Assembly: GCA_003526065.1 (NCBI GenBank) | Contig: DQBD01000282.1 | Span: 6,974-22,730, forward strand | Source of the DNA: Gammaproteobacteria bacterium | GTDB taxonomy: Bacteria; Pseudomonadota; Gammaproteobacteria; Immundisolibacterales; Immundisolibacteraceae | Direction of reading: 5' to 3' | DNA: 15,757 nt | Shown here: positions 6,580 through 14,062 of the stretch, one piece after another | Layout of the letters: every line of letters starts with the position of its first letter | Position numbering within the stretch: the first letter of the stretch is position 1 | Notes under the pieces: model-generated | Seen by the model: the letters and a program-made list of their open reading frames with translations, nothing else | Database searches by the model: none | Told to the model about the DNA's origin: nothing | Position numbers and translations under genes: made by a program

Positions 6580-7374
6580 TCATCCAGCCATTGAATAACC
6601 GCCGCTAACGGACAGCACCTGTCCAGTAATATGCCCCGCCACGCGATCGGAGGCCAGAAAAAGCACCGCGTTGGCAATGTCCTGGGGTTTGCCGATCTTC
6701 TTCAGCGGCAGGGCCCTGGCGATCTTTTCAAGCTGCTCGTCGGTAAACATGGCGCCCTGGCCGGCCCACATGCTGCGCTCCCCCACGTCCGCCTGCGCCT
6801 CCGGAAGCGTCACGCCGGGACACACGACGTTACAGCGCACACCGAACCGCCCATTTTCCTTGGCAATGGTTTTCATGAAGCTGTTGATGGCCGCCTTCAC
6901 GCCGCCGTATACCGCCTCGCGCGGCTCACCCTGGCGGCTGGCGTCCGAACTGATCGACACAATCGAACCGCCACCGCTGTGCAACATGCTGTCGAGTGCC
7001 GTGCGGGTACAGTTGAGAACACCCACGTAGTTGATGCGGATGACCGTGTCCCAGAACTCGGGCGTGGTCTCGGTGAAGTACATCAACTGATCCCAGCCGA
7101 CGGCATTGACCAACACCTTGACCGCGCCGTGCGCCGATTCGGCAGCGGCAAACAGCCGCCGGACCTGCGCCAGGTCGGTCACGTCCGTGGCCACCGCCTG
7201 CGCCAGGCCGCCTGCGGCGCAGGCGGCCTGGGCAACCCGGTCGGCCTGCCCGGCGTCAATGTCGCCGATGGTCACCCGTGCGCCCTCGGCCGCGAAGCCG
7301 AGCGCGATGGCCCGACCGATGTTGGACGCCGCGCCGGTGACCACCACCGACATACCCGAATATCCCAGATCCAT
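6580..7374 (-). CDS. Short-chain dehydrogenase/reductase, canonical
   Basis: A 264-aa NAD(P)-dependent SDR with a complete active site: TGAASNIG (13-20), Asp39 at the end of the second strand (IGDID), NAVG (90-93, the NNAG position), Ser143 in SISSDA, Tyr156 and Lys160 (YGGVK). Asp39 suggests NAD(H) rather than NADP(H). The pattern SDASRQGEPREAVYGGVKAA resembles 2-hydroxycyclohexanecarboxyl-CoA dehydrogenase (BadH) and related ring-alcohol or hydroxyacyl-CoA dehydrogenases, but I would not assign a substrate. A strong ribosome site, GGAGGAGGAGG, precedes the ATG. Downstream genes for USP and GST follow closely, so this heads or sits within a three-gene operon. Confidence 0.9.
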   Translation of the reverse strand: MDLGYSGMSVVVTGAASNIGRAIALGFAAEGARVTIGDIDAGQADRVAQAACAAGGLAQAVATDVTDLAQVRRLFAAAESAHGAVKVLVNAVGWDQLMYFTETTPEFWDTVIRINYVGVLNCTRTALDSMLHSGGGSIVSISSDASRQGEPREAVYGGVKAAINSFMKTIAKENGRFGVRCNVVCPGVTLPEAQADVGERSMWAGQGAMFTDEQLEKIARALPLKKIGKPQDIANAVLFLASDRVAGHITGQVLSVSGGYSMAG

Positions 7375-7437
7375 GCCGCCTCCTCCTCCGACCGTATCGT
7401 GCCGCCGGCCGCCGCCGGCAAATGCGTCGTTACCGCA

Positions 7438-8046
7438 TTATCCCTTGCCGTGCCCCTGGCGCTGCGCCCCGTTCCCGGATGACGGCCGAAGCCGTCGGCG
7501 CAGTATCGGCAGTTCACGTCGGTACGCCTCGCCATCACCATACGCCACGAACTGCTGATACTGGCGATGCGGCGCCGCCACACGCGCCGCGTGGCGCACC
7601 GGGCACCAGTACTGCTCGGTACGACCGGCAATCTCGCGCGCGTACCCCAGCAGGCCGTTGGCATAGGCGCAGTACTCGCAATTGAGTGCCTCGATGACAT
7701 TCAGATAGGCGAGGCGATGGCGATCGAAGGCGAAATAGCGCCCGCGGTGCACGCGCTCGATACCCCAGGCGCGAAAGCACACCTGCTGGTAAACCGTCAG
7801 GGCCAGGTCCAGCACAAACAACGGCACGACCAGGCCGTAGATGACCGGCACCGTCAACAGGTGCGCGGGCCGGGCGCGCAGCACGTACGGCAGCAGGCGC
7901 CGGCGCAGCGCCGCCTGGCGGCGCCGCAGCTGCTCCCCGCCATCCGTCAGACGCTGGGCAAACTGCACCCGCAGGCGCTCGGCCTCGACCTCCAACTCCT
8001 GTTGCAGCGCCCACAAACGAGCACGCAACTCATCGAAACGGGACAT
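7438..8046 (-). CDS. Conserved-looking membrane protein of unknown function with Cys/His cluster
   Basis: I do not recognise a named family. The 202-aa protein begins with a charged helical stretch (about 4-51, rich in Arg, Glu and Leu, possibly a coiled coil). One or two hydrophobic segments follow (about 62-90). The second half is soluble and holds LNCEYCAYANGLLGYAREIAGRTEQYWCPVRHAAR. There Cys123-x2-Cys126 and Cys148-x3-His152 could form a metal or redox site. The C-terminus is basic and low in complexity. The ribosome site (CAGG) is weak. The gene lies just after the terminator of the oxygenase operon and 63 bp before the SDR. Small ORFs of this kind with a CxYCxYANG signature occur in other proteobacteria to my recollection, but a database search is needed. 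Confidence 0.75.
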   Translation of the reverse strand: MSRFDELRARLWALQQELEVEAERLRVQFAQRLTDGGEQLRRRQAALRRRLLPYVLRARPAHLLTVPVIYGLVVPLFVLDLALTVYQQVCFRAWGIERVHRGRYFAFDRHRLAYLNVIEALNCEYCAYANGLLGYAREIAGRTEQYWCPVRHAARVAAPHRQYQQFVAYGDGEAYRRELPILRRRLRPSSGNGAQRQGHGKG

Positions 8047-8093
8047 GACCTGGCAACCGACGGCGGATGGACGCCTGTCATTGTCCGCCAGCG

Positions 8094-8136
8094 GATAAAC
8101 AAAAGCCCGCCCCGGTGATGTCCCGGGGCGGGCTTT
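8094..8136 (-). terminator. Strong rho-independent terminator after the oxygenase genes
   Basis: A perfect 14-bp stem, AAAGCCCGCCCCGG (8102-8115) with its complement at 8123-8136, has a 7-nt loop. On the minus strand it is followed by TTTTGTTTAT, the right orientation to end the oxygenase transcript 24 bp past the beta-subunit stop. The A/T-flanked stem would also work on the plus strand. Confidence 0.92.
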
Positions 8137-8159
8137 AATCTCGCCGTCGCTGATCCGCC

Positions 8160-8663
8160 TCAGATGTTGAACACGTCCATCTGCCGCGGGATGACGTCGT
8201 TGCAGACAACGATGTACTTCTCGGCGATCTGCCAGGCCTCGCCGGCCGGCACCAGCCGGTAGCGGTAGTGGCCGAAGAACATGTCGGTGCGCTGCTCTTC
8301 GTGCTTGTACGTGTTGACCTGGAAGTTGGCGGTGGCGACCAGCGCCTGGGCCGATACCTCACGCAGGCGGATGTTGGTCACGAAGTGCCGCGTGCGCGGC
8401 AGGCGCAGCAGCGACGAGGACAGCCCCGACTCGATGCGCCACACCCGCTCGGCCAGGCGCTCGCGGTTGCCGCAGTAGATGAGCGAGATCTCGCCCTTCG
8501 GGTTGTCGATCAGGACATCGTCGTCTTCCCAGGACGGCGCCCAGTAGACGGCGTCCTCCCGGTACAGCGCCAGCCAGTCGTGCCAGCGACGCTCGTCCAG
8601 GCAGGCCGCCTCTTCCAGTAGCAGCTCGGTGACCGCGTCCTTGAGCAGGAGATCAGGCTGCAT
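8160..8663 (-). CDS. Aromatic ring-hydroxylating dioxygenase, beta (small) subunit
   Basis: The 167-aa beta subunit of a Rieske non-haem iron oxygenase, a cone-shaped (NTF2/SnoaL-like) fold that props up the alpha subunits in an alpha3beta3 enzyme. Typical features are LLLEEAACLDERRWHDWLALYREDAVYWAP near the N-terminus, RLPRTRHFVTNIRL in the middle, and RTDMFFGHYRYRLVPAGEAWQIAEKYIVVCND toward the end. It resembles benzoate/toluate and anthranilate dioxygenase small subunits. The start overlaps the end of the alpha gene by 11 bp and has GAGGAGG nine bases upstream, so the two are translationally coupled. A strong terminator follows. No reductase gene follows, unlike benABC. Confidence 0.93.
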   Translation of the reverse strand: MQPDLLLKDAVTELLLEEAACLDERRWHDWLALYREDAVYWAPSWEDDDVLIDNPKGEISLIYCGNRERLAERVWRIESGLSSSLLRLPRTRHFVTNIRLREVSAQALVATANFQVNTYKHEEQRTDMFFGHYRYRLVPAGEAWQIAEKYIVVCNDVIPRQMDVFNI

Positions 8664-10002
8664 GGCGCTTGGCCTCCTCGCGACGCAGCCCTTCGGTCAT
8701 CAGTTTCAGCCAGTGCCGATACTCACCGTGGTACAGCGTCTCGTCGGCGAAACGACTGGCGCTGACCTGCGGGTTGAAGCCCAGTTCGCGCGCCTGTTCG
8801 TCGGCACCGACGTGACGCCGCTTCATGCCGCGGTCGAAGTCCTGCCACTCGGCGTTGCGGCCGTGGTAGCCGGACTGGCAGGCATCGAACTCGGTCAGGT
8901 CGTCCGGCGTGGCGATGCCGCTGGCGCCGTAGAAGTCTTCGTACTGGCGCACCCGGCGCTCGCGCGCTTCCTCGCTCTCGCCCTTCGGCGCCACGCAGTA
9001 GGCATGCACTTCGGTCTGATCGGGGGCAATCGGCCGCCACGAGCGCAGCTGGGTGGAGATGCCGTCGAACAGGATCACGTTCGGGTAGATCAGCACCTGG
9101 CGCAGGCGCCCGGCCATCCACTTGGCCTGCAGCGGGCCCACCCGCGCTTCCAGCGCGTCGTACTGCATGCCCAGCGCGCGGTCGCGGAAGTTCGGCACGT
9201 CGGTCCAGATCATGACGTGCCCGTTGCCGAGGTCGTAGTTGCCGTTCAGGGCGTTGCGGGTGTCGATCTTGATGGCCTTGACGTTGTCGGTGCCGCCGGC
9301 CGCCGCCGCCTGCTTGGCGCGCTCCTGCGCCAGGCGGAAGTACGACGCGTGCACGATGTCGACGTGGTAGCCGTCGACGCCGTTCTCGGCCTGCATCTTC
9401 CAGTTGCCGCGGTGGGTGTACACCGAGTGCCCGCGCAGCACCTCCAGCCCGTCGGCGGACTGGTTGGCGAACAGCTCCAGGAACGGCGCCGCCGCCGCCA
9501 GGTGCGTTTTCAGGTCCGGCACGTCCGGGTTCAGGCTGGCGAAGATGAAGCCGTGGTAGCTGGCCACGTGCGGCACCGGCGTGAGACCGAAATTGGCCTT
9601 GTCCCAGTGGTCGGGGTAGGCACCGTCGGCCTCGTCCTTGACGTCCAGCAGCGCGCCCTGGTTGTTGTAGACCCAGCCGTGATACGGACAGGCCCACAGC
9701 TTGGCGTTGCCGCGCGCCTTGCGGCACACCAGGGCACCGCGGTGCGAGCAGGCGTTGATGAAGCCGCGCAGCTCGCCGTCGGCGCCGCGGCTGATGATCA
9801 CCGGCTGACGGCCGATGACGGTGGTCAGGTAGTCGTTCGGCTTCGGGATCTGGCTGTCGTGGCCAATGTAGATCCAGGTCGCTTCCCAGACGTGCTTGAG
9901 CTCCAGCTCGAACAGCTCCGGGTCCGTGTACAGCGAACGATGAACCTTGAAGGTTTCGCCCGGCTTGTCGACGATGCGCCAGGTGATGTCCTCGATGCGC
10001 AT
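8653..10002 (-). CDS. Aromatic ring-hydroxylating dioxygenase, alpha (large) subunit, BenA-like
   Basis: The 449-aa catalytic subunit. The Rieske [2Fe-2S] ligands are Cys85-x-His87 and Cys105-x2-His108 (CSHRG...CPYHGW) with the standard 17 residues between. The mononuclear iron site is Asp210-x2-His213-x4-His218 (DGYHVDIVH), with Asp210 as the inter-subunit bridge; the third ligand is probably Asp367 or Asp368 in ATPDDLTEF. NQSADGLEVLRG, GNWKMQAENG and PKGESEEARERRVRQYEDFYGASG match the benzoate/toluate/halobenzoate branch rather than the naphthalene dioxygenase branch. I chose ATG at 10002, preceded by GGAGG; an earlier in-frame ATG at 10086 would run through the hairpins. The substrate is likely an aromatic carboxylate, but the hydratase-aldolase upstream hints at a larger bicyclic pathway. 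The electron donors are not encoded here. Confidence 0.95.
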   Translation of the reverse strand: MRIEDITWRIVDKPGETFKVHRSLYTDPELFELELKHVWEATWIYIGHDSQIPKPNDYLTTVIGRQPVIISRGADGELRGFINACSHRGALVCRKARGNAKLWACPYHGWVYNNQGALLDVKDEADGAYPDHWDKANFGLTPVPHVASYHGFIFASLNPDVPDLKTHLAAAAPFLELFANQSADGLEVLRGHSVYTHRGNWKMQAENGVDGYHVDIVHASYFRLAQERAKQAAAAGGTDNVKAIKIDTRNALNGNYDLGNGHVMIWTDVPNFRDRALGMQYDALEARVGPLQAKWMAGRLRQVLIYPNVILFDGISTQLRSWRPIAPDQTEVHAYCVAPKGESEEARERRVRQYEDFYGASGIATPDDLTEFDACQSGYHGRNAEWQDFDRGMKRRHVGADEQARELGFNPQVSASRFADETLYHGEYRHWLKLMTEGLRREEAKRHAA

Positions 10003-10032
10003 GGGGGCCTCCGTGGGGTCAGGGAAAATCTG

Positions 10033-10103
10033 GCACCACCGGACAGCAACCGGAAATGGCTGTGCCCAATGGTGCTGGGTGTCCAACCGCCACGGTCGGA
10101 CAC
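10033..10103 (-). other. Two back-to-back hairpins between hydratase-aldolase and oxygenase genes
   Basis: In the 111-bp gap, read on the minus strand, hairpin 1 (10103-10079) has an 11-bp stem with one G-U pair and a 3-nt loop. Hairpin 2 (10075-10033) has 15 pairs, including two G-U, with a 2-nt bulge and an 11-nt loop; AGATTTT follows just after it (10030-10024). Three bases separate the two. The arrangement could be an attenuator or partial terminator, or an mRNA processing or stability element that sets oxygenase levels apart from aldolase levels. Confidence 0.6.
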
Positions 10104-10113
10104 ACCGCCAACA

Positions 10114-11088
10114 TCAACGATACTTGCGCGCGCACAGTTCGGCCCAGGCCTTGCCGTTGGCCACTGACCGTGAATGCCAATCTTCCGGGATGTCCTGGTA
10201 CGGCGCACGGGCCGGCCCGGCCTTGATGTAGCCGGCCGCGTTGCAGCGGGTTTTTTCCACCTGCACGTTGTAGCTGTCGAAACCCTTGAAGCTCGGGAAG
10301 GCGCTGGGCAGGGCATGCAGGTCGTGCATGATCTCGTCCATGCGCGCCCGGTCGCCGGCGTCCAGCGCGCGCTGCAGAGCAACGATCGGCTCTGGCCCCA
10401 GCGCACAGCTGGTCGACCACATGGCTTTCAGGCGATCGCCGACCAGGTCGTACGCCGTCGGCACGGCAAAGTCGATCGGCATGAACTGCACGTGCGGTGC
10501 GGCGTCCATGCTGGCCGGCAGGTCGATCAACTGGTTTTTCGGGTCCAGCAGGTTCCCGACGTACTTGCAGGTGACCACGGTCGGGCACTGCTTGCCGACG
10601 CCCTGCCAGAACTCGACCGGGAAGGTCGACTTGAAGAACAGCGGGTTGGCATACACCATCAAACCCATGTCCGGCACTGCCTCGCCCAGGTCGGCGTAGA
10701 ACTTGACCGAGTTGGTGATGGTGGGCGTCTGCCACAACGGCAGGCCGACGAACCCCCCGGAAGCGCCCAAGTCCTTGAACAGGCGCATCTGACGCACGGT
10801 TTCCTTGGTGCCGAGCGTGGTGATGCCGGCGAACACCGGCACCCGGCCGCGCGCCACCTCGACGATGGTGCGCGTGAAGGCGAGCTTCTCCTCCAGCGTC
10901 AGCGCGGCGCATTCACCGGTCGTGCCGTTGGCGGCGATCGAGCCGATGCCGGCGGCGATCAACTGCTCGGTCATGCGCGCCGTCTCGTCGAGATCGACCG
11001 AATCCTCGTACTGCCAGCCGCCCTGCCCTTCCTTGCACGGCGTCGGAATCATTGCGGAAACGCCGCGGATGTCGTCTTTGGTGAGCAT
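10114..11088 (-). CDS. Hydratase-aldolase of the DHDPS/NAL superfamily (trans-o-hydroxybenzylidenepyruvate hydratase-aldolase-like)
   Basis: A class I aldolase of 324 aa. It has the pyruvate-binding GTTGE (55-59), Tyr146 (VYANP) and the Schiff-base Lys175 in VVTCKYVGN. The opening DDIRGVSAMIPTP, the ETVRQMRLFKDLGASG and PLWQ segments, and the C-terminal NVQVEKTRCNAAGYIKAGPARAPYQDIPED closely follow NahE and related enzymes. Those hydrate and cleave benzylidenepyruvates to an aromatic aldehyde and pyruvate in naphthalene and phenanthrene breakdown. The exact substrate is not certain. A strong AGGAGG precedes the start. It lies 54 bp after cydB and 111 bp before the oxygenase, all on one strand. 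No extradiol dioxygenase or isomerase is present to complete the route. Confidence 0.9.
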   Translation of the reverse strand: MLTKDDIRGVSAMIPTPCKEGQGGWQYEDSVDLDETARMTEQLIAAGIGSIAANGTTGECAALTLEEKLAFTRTIVEVARGRVPVFAGITTLGTKETVRQMRLFKDLGASGGFVGLPLWQTPTITNSVKFYADLGEAVPDMGLMVYANPLFFKSTFPVEFWQGVGKQCPTVVTCKYVGNLLDPKNQLIDLPASMDAAPHVQFMPIDFAVPTAYDLVGDRLKAMWSTSCALGPEPIVALQRALDAGDRARMDEIMHDLHALPSAFPSFKGFDSYNVQVEKTRCNAAGYIKAGPARAPYQDIPEDWHSRSVANGKAWAELCARKYR

Positions 11089-11142
11089 GAATTCAGCCTC
11101 CTGGCAGTAATAAACCGCTAATGGTAGCCGCAGTCGCGGCGT

Positions 11143-12135
11143 CTAGTCGTAGCTCAGGTCAACGGCCTCGCCCCAGAAAACCCGATAGACATAAACGGTA
11201 TAGGCAACGATTGCCGGCAGCGTGATGGCCACTCCCACCAGGATGAACAGCAGCGATTTCGGCGCCGCCGCTGCCTCCCAGGCCGTGACCCGGTCCACCA
11301 CCAGGTAGGGATAGAGGCTGTAGGCAAGACCGATGGCCGCCAGGACAAACAGCCCCACGGCGCAGGCAAACGGCTCCCAGGGTCGCGGCAGGTCGACCTC
11401 GCACAAGCGTTTCAGGCGCCGGTCGGCCACCAGCAGCAGCACGGCGGTCGCCAGCGGCACCTGAAGCAACAGGATGAATTCCGGCATGGAGAACCACTTC
11501 TGCAGGATGCTCCGGCTGACCAGGGGCGTGGCCAGCGACACCGCCGCCAGCCCCAGCGCGGTGCCCCACAGCGCCCGCCGTGCCCAGCGGGCCGCCCGCC
11601 GCTTGAGGGCGGGCCCGGTTTTCATCAACAGCCAGCTGGCTCCCAGCAGCGTATAGCCGGCCATCAGGCACACGCCGATCAGCGCCGCGAACAGCGTCGG
11701 CCACAGGCCACCGGCGAAGCCCAGCACATACTTGCCGAGCATGAACCCCTGCGAGAACGCGGCCAGCGCCGAACCGGCCACGAAGGCGCGATTCCACAAC
11801 GCCTTGTGGTCGGCATGCGCCTTGACCCGGAAATCGAAGGCCACGCCGCGCAGGATGAGGCCAACCAGCATCAAGGCCACCGGCAAGTAGAGCGCGGTCA
11901 GCACCACCCCGTGCGCATGAGGAAAGGCAATGAGCAGGATGCCGGCGCCGAGCACCAGCCAGGTCTCGTTGGCATCCCAGAACGGACCGATGGAGGCGAT
12001 CATGCGGTCCTTGTCGGCATCATCCACCAGCGGCAGCAGCAGACCGACGCCCAGATCAAAGCCATCGAGCACCACGTAGGCCAGCATGGCGACGCCCATC
12101 AGCCCCATGAAAATCAGCGGTAGCGCGTAGTCCAT
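11143..12135 (-). CDS. cydB: Cytochrome bd-type quinol oxidase subunit II
   Basis: The 330-aa subunit II of a bd-type quinol oxidase, an integral membrane protein with about eight or nine hydrophobic segments. Family marks are MDYALPLIFMGLMG, YVVLDGFDLGVGLLLP, SIGPFWDANETWLVLGAG, ILRGVAFDFR and the closing Tyr/Phe-rich helix ending VDLSYD. It pairs with CydA to reduce oxygen to water with quinol. The start codon shares one base with the cydA stop (TGATG), so the two are coupled. I looked for a CydX-like small subunit after it and found none in the 54-bp gap. The annotated start is supported by this overlap; a longer open frame upstream only runs through cydA sequence. Confidence 0.95.
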   Translation of the reverse strand: MDYALPLIFMGLMGVAMLAYVVLDGFDLGVGLLLPLVDDADKDRMIASIGPFWDANETWLVLGAGILLIAFPHAHGVVLTALYLPVALMLVGLILRGVAFDFRVKAHADHKALWNRAFVAGSALAAFSQGFMLGKYVLGFAGGLWPTLFAALIGVCLMAGYTLLGASWLLMKTGPALKRRAARWARRALWGTALGLAAVSLATPLVSRSILQKWFSMPEFILLLQVPLATAVLLLVADRRLKRLCEVDLPRPWEPFACAVGLFVLAAIGLAYSLYPYLVVDRVTAWEAAAAPKSLLFILVGVAITLPAIVAYTVYVYRVFWGEAVDLSYD

Positions 12136-13469
12136 CACGACACCCTTTGCGGCAATGCCGACGCGTTGGCGGCGGCCTTGCGCGCCATGTAGAACAGTAC
12201 CCACACGTAGGCCACTATCAGCACGGCATAGAGCACCAGATACAGGCCGAGACTCACGCCGATCAGCGATGCCGGCACCTCGGATGCCACCTCGGCGGTC
12301 CTGAGCACGCCGTAGACGACCCACGGCTGACGGCCGATCTCCGTCACGTACCACCCCGCCAGCACCGCCACCCAGCCGGAGAACGTCATGGCCACCAACG
12401 TGCGCTGCACGAACGGCGAGGGCTCGCCGCGCCGGCGCATCTGCCAGGCGGCGAGCCAGCTGACGGCCAGCATCAGCATCCCGACACCGACCATCACCCG
12501 GAACGCCCAGAACACCGGCGCCACGGGCGGGTGTTCCGGGAAACTGTTCAGACCGCGCAGCGCGCCGTCGCGGCTGTGGGTGAGAATCAGGCTGGCGCCA
12601 TCGGGCACCGTCACCTCGAAGCGATTGCTGCGCGTGCGCTCATCCGGCCAGGCCAGCAGGCGCAGGTCGGCGCCACGCTCGTCATCCCAGATTGCCTCCA
12701 TGGCGGCCACCTTGGCCGGCTGATGCTCGAGCGTGTTCAGGCCGTGCAGATCCCCGACGGCGATCTGGACGGGAATCAACACCGCCGCCAGCCACACCGC
12801 CGTCCGCTGACTCACCGCCAACTCGGCGCTGCGCTCGCCGCGCAGATGACGATAGGCGCACAGGCCGGCCACCAGAAACGCCACGGTCAGTCCCGAGGCC
12901 AGCATCATGTGCGCCAGGCGGTAGGGAAACGACGGATTGAAGATCACCGCCCACCAACTGGCGGCGTGGGCCTGTCCGTCCACCATCACGTGGCCGGCCG
13001 GCGTCTGCATCCAGGAATTCAGCGCCAGGATCCAGAACGCCGACAGGCTGGTGCCGACCGCCACCAGCGCGGTCGCCGTCAGATGCATGCGTTCGGACAC
13101 CCGGCGCTGGCCAAACAGCATCACGCCAAGAAACGTGGCTTCCAGGAAAAACGCCGTCAGCACCTCGTAACCGAGCAGCGGCCCGGCAATGTTGCCCACG
13201 CGCTGCATGAAGCCCGGCCAGTTGGTCCCGAACTGAAAGCTCATGGTCACGCCGCTGACCACACCCAGCGCAAACGACAGCGCAAACACCTTGACCCAGG
13301 TGCGGTAGGCCGCCAGCCACGGCGCGCCGTTGGCGCCGCGTCCGCGCAGCCTGAAGTAGAGCAGCAGCCACGCCAGCGCCATGGTGATGGCCGGGAACAG
13401 GATGTGGAAGCTGATGTTGGCAGCGAACTGGACCCGCGCCAGCAGCAGCGGGTCGGTCAATGCATTCAT
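12135..13469 (-). CDS. cydA: Cytochrome bd-type quinol oxidase subunit I, short Q-loop (CIO-type)
   Basis: The haem-carrying subunit, 444 aa. By alignment with E. coli, likely ligands are His22 (ISFHILFP, haem b595), His187 (LAHMML) and Met326 (FRVMVG) for haem b558, with Glu102 and Glu110 (GYEVLTAFFLEATF) on the proton path. The quinol loop begins HQPAKVAAMEAIW (Lys253, Glu258) but lacks the long C-terminal insert of E. coli CydA, resuming at VAPVFWAFRVMVG. GWYVTEIGRQPWVVYGVLRTAE is typical of the cyanide-insensitive oxidase (CioA) class. Such oxidases tolerate cyanide and sulfide. The start overlaps the stop of the regulator gene upstream (ATGA), placing regulator, cydA and cydB in one operon. 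Cio naming (cioA) is equally apt. Confidence 0.95.
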   Translation of the reverse strand: MNALTDPLLLARVQFAANISFHILFPAITMALAWLLLYFRLRGRGANGAPWLAAYRTWVKVFALSFALGVVSGVTMSFQFGTNWPGFMQRVGNIAGPLLGYEVLTAFFLEATFLGVMLFGQRRVSERMHLTATALVAVGTSLSAFWILALNSWMQTPAGHVMVDGQAHAASWWAVIFNPSFPYRLAHMMLASGLTVAFLVAGLCAYRHLRGERSAELAVSQRTAVWLAAVLIPVQIAVGDLHGLNTLEHQPAKVAAMEAIWDDERGADLRLLAWPDERTRSNRFEVTVPDGASLILTHSRDGALRGLNSFPEHPPVAPVFWAFRVMVGVGMLMLAVSWLAAWQMRRRGEPSPFVQRTLVAMTFSGWVAVLAGWYVTEIGRQPWVVYGVLRTAEVASEVPASLIGVSLGLYLVLYAVLIVAYVWVLFYMARKAAANASALPQRVS

Positions 13470-14032
13470 GCCGACGCCTCCCGGTCGTCCGACTCGCGAC
13501 CGCCCGGCAGCAGATGCAGCACCCCCTTCACCTTGGTGCCCAGCGCCATCAGGCGCAGCAACGTCTGCGGCGACAGCCGCTGCACCTGCCCGAACCACTC
13601 GGTCAGCGTTTCCATCAGGGTGTACATCTCGCGCATCCGTAACTGGGCGTGACGCTCATCCTGCGACTGCGGCTGCGCCAGCAATGCCTCGCGCAACATC
13701 GACAGGGTCGGTTCGACCTCCCGCCGCTGGCGCTCTTCAGCCAGGGTCTTGAAAATCTGCCAGACATCCTCCGGGGTGCTGAAGTAGTCGCGACGATCAC
13801 CGGCCAGCCGCTGACTTCGCAACAGGCGCCACCCCTGCAACTCCTTGAGGCTCATGCTGACGTTCGAACGCGAAATGGCCAGTTGCTCGGCAATGTCGTC
13901 GGCGTTGAGCGGACGCGGTGACACGAACAACAGGGCGTAGATCTGGCCCACGGTCCGATTGATGCCCCAGCGGCTGCCCATCTCGCCGAAATGCATCACG
14001 AAATCGCGCACCAACGGAGTCATGTCAGTCAT
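13466..14032 (-). CDS. GbsR/MarR-family transcriptional regulator
   Basis: A winged-helix regulator of 188 aa from this start. MTPLVRDFVMHFGEMGSRWGINRTVGQIYALLF is the conserved GbsR-type opening, and residues about 43-71 (NADDIAEQLAISRSNVSMSLKELQGWRLL) form the helix-turn-helix. The C-terminal half is helical and probably dimerises. The gene overlaps cydA by four bases, so it most likely controls the cyd operon and itself. The start is uncertain. ATG at 14032 has no ribosome site. ATG at 14071 has GGAGGGG 13 bases upstream and would add 13 residues, but then the dyad at 14038-14062 would fall inside the coding region. A leaderless message from 14032 would fit an operator just ahead of it. 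No ligand can be inferred. Confidence 0.88.
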   Translation of the reverse strand: MTDMTPLVRDFVMHFGEMGSRWGINRTVGQIYALLFVSPRPLNADDIAEQLAISRSNVSMSLKELQGWRLLRSQRLAGDRRDYFSTPEDVWQIFKTLAEERQRREVEPTLSMLREALLAQPQSQDERHAQLRMREMYTLMETLTEWFGQVQRLSPQTLLRLMALGTKVKGVLHLLPGGRESDDREASA

Positions 14033-14037
14033 TTTGG

Positions 14038-14062
14038 AAATTTCAGTAATTTGTGAAAATTT
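14038..14062 (-). promoter_or_regulatory. AT-rich dyad, candidate operator for the regulator-cyd operon
   Basis: On the plus strand AAATTTCA (14038-14045) and TGAAAATTT (14054-14062) form a near-perfect inverted repeat with an 8-bp spacer and one extra base on one arm. The site is sharply AT-rich in GC-rich surroundings and ends 5 bp before the chosen start of the regulator, where autoregulation by a MarR-type dimer would be expected. Confidence 0.5.

Noticed and set aside
7385..7430. GC-rich inverted repeat before the SDR at 7374
   Set aside because: The stem is a CGG-repeat-like low-complexity stretch with a mismatch and no T-run; such sequence forms stems by chance in GC-rich DNA.
10003..10086. 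N-terminal extension of the oxygenase alpha subunit to an ATG at 10086
   Set aside because: The extra 28 residues run through both hairpins and are unlike other alpha subunits, while the ATG at 10002 has GGAGG at proper spacing.
10033..10103. CRISPR repeat or insertion-sequence end
   Set aside because: The two hairpins differ in sequence, with no spacer pattern, no target-site duplication and no transposase nearby.
8629..10167. Plus-strand open frame of about 512 codons
   Set aside because: Antisense to the oxygenase alpha subunit, whose Rieske and iron motifs are complete. No ribosome site and Val/Arg-rich composition.
11089..11142. Possible CydX-like small subunit after cydB
   Set aside because: The 54-bp gap is too short and holds no start with ribosome site; CIO-type oxidases often lack one.
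12147..13652. Plus-strand open frame of about 501 codons
   Set aside because: Antisense to cydA, with a His/Arg/Gln-rich translation lacking any membrane or enzyme motif.
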